From positions 28,531 to 92,530 of the forward strand of contig DAOUKH010000019.1 of NCBI GenBank assembly GCA_034421515.1: a DNA stretch of 64,000 bases, written 5' to 3'. The notes under the pieces were generated by a model, which worked only from the letters and a program-made list of their open reading frames with translations, ran no database searches and was not told the origin of the DNA. The position numbers and the translations under genes are program-made. Position 1 is the stretch's first letter. The number at the start of each line of letters is the position of its first letter. Origin of the DNA: DAOUKH01 sp034421515. GTDB taxonomy: Bacteria > Chloroflexota > Dehalococcoidia > SHYB01. Shown piece by piece: positions 57,340 to 64,000 of the stretch.

Positions 57340-60300
57340 CTAGGTGGCTTCTTCGAGTGGCGGCAAGGCCTTCACGATCGCCATTGTTGCCACGCTGACG
57401 GTGGTGACGCGCTTGACCAACTCGATGATGTACCGGGGGTTGCCCAACTCTGTTCCCCAGTCGTTCGGGTCGTTGACGATGCCGCTGGTCTTGTCGGTTG
57501 TCACCTGGTAGCGGTCGAGGAGCCACTCAAGCGCCGAGCGCGGTCCGACGACGTATTCATGGGCGACGTCGGGAATGCCGGCGAGCGTGACCCAATCGTT
57601 GCAGACGATGGTTGAGCGGTCGGGAGCTTTCTTGGACCCGCCCCAGCGCATCTTCAGGATGCGGTAGCGTTCCGGACCCTCGGGGGCGCCCGGCGACAAG
57701 CTTTCGTTGAGCGGGTACGGCTCAGCTTCTTCATAGCCGATGTGCAGGTCGAGGAGCCGCTGCCCGGCCTCCGAGAATGCACGGAACGCTTCGGCCGTGG
57801 CGACCTCCGGGATACGCGGGAGCAGCTTGGCAAGGTCGGCGGCGTAGCGCTGTTGGTAGTCCGGCGAGTGAAGCACGCCGTAGATGTAGCCGAAGATGTG
57901 ATCCTTCGTCACCCCCTCGCCATAGCGAACGCGGTAGGCCTCCAAGGCGTCGTCCGTAATATTGTCCTGACGGTGGGGTTCGACTGGCAGCAATTCTCCT
58001 TGATCATCATCGGCCGAGGTAACGTAGGTGTAGCGGGGGAGGACTTGGCAGCGTTGGCCGGATGCTCCCGCCAAAGCTCCCTCCATAACGGTATCGACAG
58101 CAATGACGGCAGGCGCACGCCCTGCTGCGCGCAGTCCACGCTCGGCTAAAATTGCGGGCATCCGGGTGTCCGGCGCAGGAAAGAGGCTCGGTAACTGGTA
58201 GACAGAGTTGTTTAGCACCCTGTCCATATAGAAGTGTTGGCGGAAGAATGGGCGATAGATGGCGGACCGGAACCCCGCAGGGCGCACTTCCGCCAGGGTC
58301 CCCTTTCGCGCTCTCTGTTTTGCGGTACCGTCCCACTTGAATCGGGAGGAATTGCTAGCCACCTCATCAGCGCCATCTTGTAAGGCCTCTACCTGCTCGT
58401 TGTAGAAGGCAGCTTGACGCTCGACTAAGCTCTGCAACTTCTTGCCAGAGGAGTTGAAGACCCACGAATCGCGGTTGGTCTTGACCCCGAATGAAGAGGT
58501 AGCGAACAGGGGAGCTTGGGGCGGGATCGCGTCCTCGCTCTGGATGACAGCGACAGGGCGCAGATCAAGGAAGTGATCGCTGCGCTGGTTGATCCAGTCG
58601 CCTTGCTGATTGGGTGTGACTTCCGTCCACTCGATTCCTTCGAACTGAGCCCCGCCGATGGTCTGAAGCTTCTGCTCACGTGTTAGGTAGCCACCGATGT
58701 CGTAGTAATGGACGGCCGCCGGTTCGGTGACTGGACCTGGACGCTTCACCAAGAGCAGCACGGCAACGCCGGCGCGGCTGCCGCTGCCGAATACCTTCCC
58801 GCCCTCTCTTTGTGAGACTTCCCCAGACGTGCGCTGATTGCCGCGCAGGTCGTAGACGTAGGCCGCGTGGAATTCCTTAGCAAGCGCCTTCCGGAGGCCA
58901 TCGGAACTCTTTCCCTCGAGGAAACCGCTGTTGGTGACGAATCCAACGACACCCCCATCGCCACCCTGCACGCGATCCGAGGCCCAGCGAATGGCGCGCA
59001 CGTAGGAGTCGTACAGGGAACTCTTTAGTCCCTTTGAGCCTGAGTACGCGATATAACTCCGAGCGATCTTGTCGTCGAGTGTGGGGTAGACCTGATTCGG
59101 ATTGTCGTCCTCAAAGCTCCCTTGCCCGACGGACCAGGGTGGATTGCCGATAATGACGCGGATATCCAGGCCGAGCTGCCGCTCGATGCGAGCGTTGTTT
59201 CTTGGGAAGAATGTCGTGTCCCTCCGGTCGCCCACTTCCGACGATTGGAAGGTGTCGGTGAGCACGATACCCTCGAACGGCCCGTATTCGCCCGCTATCT
59301 CCGCGTAGGCCGTCTCAATGTTCACGGCGGCGATGTAGTACGCCAGCAGCATGATCTCGTTGGCGTGCAGCTCCGAAGCGTACTTGCGGAGCAGGGCATC
59401 CCTGTCCATGAGGCCGCTCTGGAGAAGGCGCGTGATGAACGTGCCGGTGCCCACGAAGGGGTCAAGAACATGCACGCCCTCGTCGCTCAACGAGGCGTCG
59501 AACTCGCGGTTGAGCAGCGCTTCCACGCTGCGGATGATGAAGTCCACGATTTCGACGGGCGTGTAGACGATGCCGAGCGATTCAGCCACCTTCGGGTAGG
59601 CGACCTTGAAGAACCGCTCGTAGAGCTCGACGACGACGCGCTGCTTGCCTTCGGCGTTGTCGATGCCCTCGACGCGGCGGCGCACGCTTGCATAGAACTC
59701 CGCGAGCTCGGCCGTCTCTGCTTCGAGGCCGTAGCCCTCCAACTCATCGACCATGCCTTGCATGACCCGCGAGACGGAGTTGTGCTCGGTGAACTCTTGG
59801 CCGCCAAACAAGGCATCGAAGACCGGCCTCGTGATGAGGTGCTGCGACAGCATGGTCGCGGCGTTTTCCCGCGTGATGGAGTCGTTGAGGTTGTCTCGCA
59901 GGGCCGTCACGAACTCATCGAAACGTGCTCCTACGCGACCGCCGGGGGCCTCGATCAGCGCGCGGATGCGCTCGTCGTGGCGCCGGGCGATGTCGGTGAC
60001 GGAATCGGCCCACTTCTCCCAATAGCGGCGCTCGCCGCACCGCTTCACGATCTGCGCGATGATGGCGGTCCGCAGCTTACTCAGGTCGAAGTCAAGCAAG
60101 CCTTGGGCCACCTGCGCGGTGGCCTTTCCGTGCGCATCCTCCCCGTCGTCATCGCCCGTACCCCCTACGCCGATCACCGCTATCCGGCCGTCGGTGCTTC
60201 TGTTGAGGTCGAGCTTGTTGACGTAGGCGTCAAGCCGCTCGTCGTGAGCGCGAAGCGCCTGCAGGACCTCCCAGACGTGGATATAGGCATCGTTCCGGTC

Positions 60301-62082
60301 CAGGACACGCTCGGGTTCGTCTCCCGACGGCACGACCACGGGAAGGATGATGTAGCCGTATTGTTTGCCGTCCGCCTTCCGCATCACCCTTCCGACTGCC
60401 TGGACGACGTCGATTTGCGACTTGCGCGGCTGCAAGAAGAGAACCGCGTCGAGGGCCGGCACATCGATCCCCTCGGTAAGGCAACGGGCGTTGGAAAGGA
60501 CGTGGCAACGCTGGGCCATCGTCAGGTCTTCACGGAGCCATGAGAGCTTCTGCTCCCGCTCGATCACGCCGCTCTGGCCGTCTACGTGGTCCCCTTTGAT
60601 GTCGAGCTTCCGCTCGGCGAGCGCCGCCTCGTCTTGCTCGCGCTCGACCAGGCTGACGAAGTGTTTCGAGGCGGCGATCGTGTTTGAGAACGCAACCGCG
60701 CGATGCATGGGCTCCGGGTCGTCCTTGAACTCCAAGCCTTCGGGGTCCATCTTGGCGAGTCCGTTGAGGCATCCGATGACGCGGCCCACGTCGGCCATCG
60801 CCTCACCGCCGCCCAACAGTCTCTGATAGTCGCGAGCGATTTGCTGCTCGCTCATCGCCAGGATCGTGACCTTGTAGTCGCTCAGCAGGTCGGCTTCGAC
60901 GGCCTCCGCGAAGCTCAGGCGGTGGAACTCCGGGCCGTATTGCTGCTCGTTGTCCATGGAAGCGAGGTAGATGTCTTCCTCTTTCGCCTTTTGTTGGGCG
61001 GCCTGCGCGTAGATGCGCGGCGTGGCCGTCATGTAGAGCCGCTTGCCGGCGCGCACTTCACGAGCATCGTGCACCAGCAGGAACGATGACCCTTCGTCCG
61101 CGGCAAGGGCGCCGGTCGTCCGGTGCGCCTCGTCACAGATCACGAGATCGAATGGAGGGAGTCCCTGCTTCTGCGCGTCGGCGATCACCTGCATCGACTG
61201 ATAGGTGCTGAACACCACCGTCATCCGCTCGGGCGCGTCGGTCCTCGCCGCGTTGACCAAGAGCGCCGCGTCCGTTGTGGCGGGAATCGGCATGTCATAC
61301 GTGCGGGCGCTATCGCCGTCTTTCTTGCCAACCTTCGTGTCCGAGCACACCGCGAAGGCCCGCAGCGGTAGCTCTGCATCGGCGCCCCACTCCCGCATCG
61401 ACTGTGCCAGCAGAGAGAGTGAGGGCGCCGCGAACAACACGCGGCCACCAGTACCCGCAATCTTCTCCGCGATGCGTAGCGCGGTCAGCGTCTTGCCGGT
61501 ACCGCAAGCCATGATCAGCTTGCCGCGGTCGGAGGTCTCGAAGCCCGTTAGCACCTTATCGGCCGCCGTGACCTGATGAGTCCGCAGATGCTTGCGCGGC
61601 TTCTCCTGGAGCGGGGCGGTTTCGTCCTGTAGGTAGGCATCCCAGTCGATTGCGACACCGTCGAGGCTGAAGAAGTCGACGCGTTGTACCGGTGGATCGA
61701 TCTTGCTGAGCGCCCGTTCCGCGTTGTCGCTCCACTGTGTCGCAGTCGTGAAGATGTATCGCTCGACGTAGGGCTCGCCGCTGGGCCGGCGCTGCGAGTC
61801 GGCTAGGAACGAGTCGATGTCGTGCTTGGGGATGCGGTCCTGGCACTTGCACTGGATCGCGACCAAGCCGCCGTCATGCCGCTTGGCTACGATATCGATG
61901 CCAATGTCGCCACCGTCGCGCGACGGCCAATCAGACCATCGCCAGACTTCGGCAAAGCGCTCTCGGTAGAGGGGCGCGGTGCGCAGCACCTCCGCCACAA
62001 GGGGCTCGAAGGCGCGCCCTCTGTCGCGCTCGTCCGGGTAACGCTTACAAAGGCGCTTGTATACGTCGGCGAAATCGCTCAT
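57340..62082 (-). CDS. Single-chain Type ISP restriction-modification enzyme (LlaGI/LlaBIII-like)
   Basis: A 1580-residue enzyme combining all restriction-modification activities. An Mrr-like nuclease lies at the N-terminus (Asp63, then Gln77-Cys-Lys79 in IQCKC). A superfamily 2 translocase has Walker A MACGTGKT, a DEAH box and QAVGRVMRKADG. A helical coupler follows, then an adenine methyltransferase with DPFVGTGTFITRLL and NPPW, and a C-terminal target-recognition domain. The length equals that of known Type ISP enzymes. They methylate one strand of an asymmetric site and cut when two translocating enzymes collide. The gene stands alone with an ATG at 62082 and no ribosome-binding site; a TATAGT lies just upstream. 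Confidence 0.93.
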   Translation of the reverse strand: MSDFADVYKRLCKRYPDERDRGRAFEPLVAEVLRTAPLYRERFAEVWRWSDWPSRDGGDIGIDIVAKRHDGGLVAIQCKCQDRIPKHDIDSFLADSQRRPSGEPYVERYIFTTATQWSDNAERALSKIDPPVQRVDFFSLDGVAIDWDAYLQDETAPLQEKPRKHLRTHQVTAADKVLTGFETSDRGKLIMACGTGKTLTALRIAEKIAGTGGRVLFAAPSLSLLAQSMREWGADAELPLRAFAVCSDTKVGKKDGDSARTYDMPIPATTDAALLVNAARTDAPERMTVVFSTYQSMQVIADAQKQGLPPFDLVICDEAHRTTGALAADEGSSFLLVHDAREVRAGKRLYMTATPRIYAQAAQQKAKEEDIYLASMDNEQQYGPEFHRLSFAEAVEADLLSDYKVTILAMSEQQIARDYQRLLGGGEAMADVGRVIGCLNGLAKMDPEGLEFKDDPEPMHRAVAFSNTIAASKHFVSLVEREQDEAALAERKLDIKGDHVDGQSGVIEREQKLSWLREDLTMAQRCHVLSNARCLTEGIDVPALDAVLFLQPRKSQIDVVQAVGRVMRKADGKQYGYIILPVVVPSGDEPERVLDRNDAYIHVWEVLQALRAHDERLDAYVNKLDLNRSTDGRIAVIGVGGTGDDDGEDAHGKATAQVAQGLLDFDLSKLRTAIIAQIVKRCGERRYWEKWADSVTDIARRHDERIRALIEAPGGRVGARFDEFVTALRDNLNDSITRENAATMLSQHLITRPVFDALFGGQEFTEHNSVSRVMQGMVDELEGYGLEAETAELAEFYASVRRRVEGIDNAEGKQRVVVELYERFFKVAYPKVAESLGIVYTPVEIVDFIIRSVEALLNREFDASLSDEGVHVLDPFVGTGTFITRLLQSGLMDRDALLRKYASELHANEIMLLAYYIAAVNIETAYAEIAGEYGPFEGIVLTDTFQSSEVGDRRDTTFFPRNNARIERQLGLDIRVIIGNPPWSVGQGSFEDDNPNQVYPTLDDKIARSYIAYSGSKGLKSSLYDSYVRAIRWASDRVQGGDGGVVGFVTNSGFLEGKSSDGLRKALAKEFHAAYVYDLRGNQRTSGEVSQREGGKVFGSGSRAGVAVLLLVKRPGPVTEPAAVHYYDIGGYLTREQKLQTIGGAQFEGIEWTEVTPNQQGDWINQRSDHFLDLRPVAVIQSEDAIPPQAPLFATSSFGVKTNRDSWVFNSSGKKLQSLVERQAAFYNEQVEALQDGADEVASNSSRFKWDGTAKQRARKGTLAEVRPAGFRSAIYRPFFRQHFYMDRVLNNSVYQLPSLFPAPDTRMPAILAERGLRAAGRAPAVIAVDTVMEGALAGASGQRCQVLPRYTYVTSADDDQGELLPVEPHRQDNITDDALEAYRVRYGEGVTKDHIFGYIYGVLHSPDYQQRYAADLAKLLPRIPEVATAEAFRAFSEAGQRLLDLHIGYEEAEPYPLNESLSPGAPEGPERYRILKMRWGGSKKAPDRSTIVCNDWVTLAGIPDVAHEYVVGPRSALEWLLDRYQVTTDKTSGIVNDPNDWGTELGNPRYIIELVKRVTTVSVATMAIVKALPPLEEAT

Positions 62083-62090
62083 CGGTCATC

Positions 62091-62096
62091 ACTATA
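62091..62096 (-). promoter_or_regulatory. -10 box giving a probably leaderless Type ISP transcript
   Basis: TATAGT on the minus strand ends nine bases before the ATG at 62082. The transcript would begin within a few bases of the start codon. No Shine-Dalgarno sequence and only a weak -35 are seen. Confidence 0.35.
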
Positions 62097-62402
62097 GGGA
62101 CGCACGCCAAGGCCCGCCACCTACTGCTGTCATCATTCGAGAACCTTCGTCCAAGAGGGTTTCGAGACAGGGGGGTTAGCGCCTTTGTTGAGCGCTACAA
62201 TGGGGTCCACGTACCCACCCCACGGCTCGAATCTCCGGTGCAACACGTTCTTTAGGGTCACGGGACCCTTTCCATGAATGGGCGCGAAAGTAAGGCCATC
62301 CGGCACAGTCGAGATGCCGTAAGGCGTGGGACGTGCCCTTCTCCGCCAGCAATGATCGGGATGATCTACGCGCTGACGCTCCGCCGCCGACCCGACGCCC
62401 TC

Positions 62403-62591
62403 CTACAACGCACGCTCCAGGGCCCCGCCCACCCGGTGCGTGAGCTGTCCCGCCTTGGCGCTGCTGGTCACCGTCTGCGGGTCGATCTCCAGTACCCGCG
62501 CCGCGCCCTTGAAGCCCTTCTCCCGCACGAGCTCTTGCAGCAGCGCCATGAGCCGCATGTGGTAGATGTCCGCCACGTCCCTGCTGTTCAC
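62403..62591 (-). pseudogene. Fragment of a small helix-turn-helix protein
   Basis: A 62-residue frame reads MALLQELVREKGFKGAARVLEIDPQTVTSSAKAGQLTHRVGGALERAL, which looks like a helix-turn-helix of the kind that senses a homopolymeric leucine-rich repressor arm. The frame stops at TAG (62405-62403), yet the sequence continues in frame as EGVGSAAERQR, a plausible continuation. It is probably a truncated or decayed regulator. I do not recognise a named family. Confidence 0.4.
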
Positions 62592-62736
62592 CCGGGCAGG
62601 GGGCCTACATGCTGTCGCAACCGCGCGTGGACGTGATGGCCGACTACAACGCCTGGAAGCCTCTGGGCAACGATACTGCCTTCGTGACGGTGGTGAACGT
62701 CTACAATATCAAGACGGAGTGGCCCGTTCAGCGCGG

Positions 62737-63075
62737 TCAGCGACATTGCGCGCCCGCTTGGCGCAGTGCAGCTAGCCCGATGTCGGGGGTTCCACGGCAC
62801 ACGCGCCGCACGGCGCGAGCCTGATGCGGTGCACGACCGCGCCAGGGCGATGGGATGTCCTGCATGAACTCTGTCGGAGACCGCACCGGTACCTCAAGCC
62901 GGATATCCATGCCGGCGTCGGGTTCGGTGGCTAGGTCCTTGAGCGCGTGCAGGAGGCGAATGGATGGCGGCAGCGAGAGGAAGCCCGCGGGGCGCCACTC
63001 CTCGCGGCACCACTGGCACCTGTCCGGGCCAAGAAGCGCTTCATGGACCGGCAGGACGGTCTCGCGGCCGCACCC
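62737..63075 (-). pseudogene. Open frame without start, possible decayed gene
   Basis: After a TAG at 63078-63076 the minus strand stays open for 112 codons to TGA at 62739-62737. The first two thirds look protein-like: a C-x2-C pair (RCQWCREEW), then SLPPSIRLLHALKDLATEP and an amphipathic strand. No ATG lies near the beginning; the first ATG would leave only about 57 residues. I do not recognise the family. The rest of the 62083-63094 space shows only short frames, none supported. Confidence 0.3.
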
Positions 63076-63094
63076 CTAGAGGCGCCGGTGTCTT

Positions 63095-63520
63095 CTATTG
63101 ATGCGTGCTTCCTCCCCCCATACGGTAGATTTCGAGTTCCTTCTCGGCGATCTCTAGCTGAACCTTGCTGCGCTTGAAGTGCAGGTCTTTCATGTACGCC
63201 TCCATCATGGTTGGGTCTTCGATGCCCGGATGGAAGGTCGGCATCGAGTTATTGTGCTCATTTACCGCTATCTCAGTTTCCGCCTCCAAGACCCGAAGCT
63301 TCCTCTGTAGGACTTCCAATTCCATTGTCGCTTCCTCAAGCTTGACCACTTTATCGTTCTCCTTTCGGACCGAGAGAAATCTGCTTTCTCCGGCTTGTAA
63401 CAATAGGGGGTCTCCGTCACTAATCCCAGTTGCGTCTAGCACGCTCCTAGGCAGAGTCATGACTATCGAGTCTCCCACCTTCCGCGCCTTCACCGTTATC
63501 TGAATCATCTGCCTCGTCAT
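63095..63520 (-). CDS. AbrB/MazE/SpoVT-type DNA-binding protein with coiled-coil tail
   Basis: A 141-residue protein. Residues 5-50 form a swapped-hairpin DNA-binding domain (VKARKVGDSIVMTLPRSVLDATGISDGDPLLLQ), as in MazE-type antitoxins and AbrB regulators. The remaining 90 residues are charged and helical (EEATMELEVLQRKLRVLEAETEI), likely a coiled coil, which is unusual for the family. The ATG at 63520 has GGAG at the right distance. No toxin gene follows, so it may be an orphan regulator. An inverted repeat over its ribosome-binding site suggests self-control. Confidence 0.75.
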   Translation of the reverse strand: MTRQMIQITVKARKVGDSIVMTLPRSVLDATGISDGDPLLLQAGESRFLSVRKENDKVVKLEEATMELEVLQRKLRVLEAETEIAVNEHNNSMPTFHPGIEDPTMMEAYMKDLHFKRSKVQLEIAEKELEIYRMGGGSTHQ

Positions 63521-63546
63521 ATATCTCCAGCTCCTTTCAGATATAT
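63519..63546. promoter_or_regulatory. Inverted repeat over the start of the AbrB-like gene
   Basis: ATATATCT (63519-63526) and AGATATAT (63539-63546) are exact reverse complements 12 bases apart, flanking the ribosome-binding site. A related CATATATATG lies near 63590. These AT-rich sites stand out in the GC-rich surroundings and suit an autoregulatory operator or an RNA hairpin hiding the ribosome-binding site. Confidence 0.5.
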
Positions 63547-63649
63547 GTTCCCGCAATACGCCATGCGTGTCAAGACCTTCTGGCGCAGCATATATATGAC
63601 GTGAGGGAAGGACGGCGCTGCCCCCGGAGACCTACAGGTCCTGCGCCGC

Positions 63650-63946
63650 ATGCGGCCCTACGGTCCGGCGTCCCGCACCGACCCGGTCGACCACGCCGTC
63701 ATCAAATCCATGCGCCCTCTTGAAGCGCGATCCCCGGAGGTCGTCGAGGACTTCGGGCGGGCCATCAACCTCGACCCCGGTACTATCGACGCCCGGTACG
63801 AGAGGGCACGCTTCTACCGCAAGCTGGGCGAGGCGGACGAGGCGTTGCGGGACTACGACGAGCTCATCCGGCTTCGACCGGACGACCCGTCCATCCTCCG
63901 CGACAGGCAGCTCGCCGTCGAGGAGGCGGAGGCGGCCCGGCGCTGA
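63650..63946 (+). CDS. Small TPR-repeat protein
   Basis: A 98-residue frame with tetratricopeptide-like helices: PEVVEDFGRAINLDPGTIDARYERARFYRKLGEADEALRDYDELIRLRPDDPSI covers one full and one partial TPR unit. The first 25 residues do not look like TPR, so the start is uncertain, and it could be a fragment of a longer TPR protein. TPRs mediate protein contacts; no partner is suggested by context. Confidence 0.5.
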   Translation: MRPYGPASRTDPVDHAVIKSMRPLEARSPEVVEDFGRAINLDPGTIDARYERARFYRKLGEADEALRDYDELIRLRPDDPSILRDRQLAVEEAEAARR

Positions 63947-64000
63947 TTCCGGGCAACAAAAAAAGGCGGCACAGATGGCTGTCGGGGGAGGGACACCACG

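Noticed and set aside
62595..62824. Plus-strand frame beginning MLSQPRVDVMADYNAW
   Set aside because: The first 35 residues look protein-like, but there is no ribosome-binding site or recognised family and the tail is low-quality sequence. Not supported as a gene.
56351..63078. Recoding of TAG as a sense codon in this genome
   Set aside because: Three decayed-looking frames contain in-frame TAG, but intact genes such as cysS (10305) and the serine palmitoyltransferase-like gene (23735) end normally at TAG. Pseudogenes explain the observation.
1..64000. tRNA or rRNA genes
   Set aside because: No cloverleaf with a GTTCGA-type T-arm and acceptor stem, and no rRNA-like segment, was seen on either strand by eye. 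A covariance-model scan would be needed to be certain.

Overview
The window is a high-GC bacterial chromosome segment densely packed with genes and without rRNA or tRNA genes. The gene mix includes many amidohydrolases, CaiB/BaiF CoA-transferases, a luciferase-like flavin monooxygenase, PrpD, and peptide-type ABC substrate-binding lipoproteins with a collagen-like Gly-X-Y stretch after the lipobox. Intergenic spaces repeatedly hold the same short inverted repeats. This points to an uncultured Chloroflexota lineage of the Dehalococcoidia/SAR202 kind. That placement is an inference from gene content, not a measured phylogeny.

Left part (0-18 kb). The window opens in a gene pair whose second member is a UGSC-family selenoprotein, with an in-frame UGA followed by Gly-Ser-Cys and a SECIS-like hairpin. 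A compact Type II restriction-modification pair follows (nuclease plus TaqI/Eco57I-like adenine methyltransferase), with a perfect 20-bp tandem repeat upstream of the methyltransferase. Then come a small HAD-like protein, PrpD, a SAM hydroxide adenosyltransferase overlapping secG, gatB, mtaB, and a cysS-ispF-ispD-VTT operon in which CysS has a duplicated C-terminal module. An alpha/beta hydrolase follows, then a stress block in which dnaJ-clpC is divergent from hsp20 across an AT-rich promoter region.

Middle (18.9-50 kb). This is a catabolic and transport region. It holds an LLM monooxygenase, a cyclase-family hydrolase, and a DUF1971 cupin. It also holds a contiguous operon (TPP-dependent lyase, serine palmitoyltransferase-like, GNAT-like acyltransferase, NAD-dependent reductase) that looks like a bacterial ceramide synthesis set. 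MFS exporters, prmA, two CaiB/BaiF enzymes, three ACMSD-like amidohydrolases, an enoyl-CoA hydratase and a CapA-like protein follow. So does a peptide-type ABC transporter lacking local ATPases, with two collagen-like substrate-binding lipoproteins, a D-aminoacylase-like enzyme and a Rieske protein.

Right part (50-64 kb). This is a defence and mobile island, visibly lower in GC between about 51 and 56 kb. It has queC convergent with a three-gene set: a DUF6884-like/DpdA-like transglycosylase fusion, a UvrD-like helicase and a Cas4/AddB-like Fe-S nuclease. That set suggests a 7-deazaguanine DNA modification and restriction variant without the other classical Dpd genes. Next come a PIN toxin with an AF2212-like antitoxin interrupted by an amber codon, a 1580-residue single-chain Type ISP restriction-modification enzyme, gene remnants, an AbrB-like regulator and a TPR fragment.
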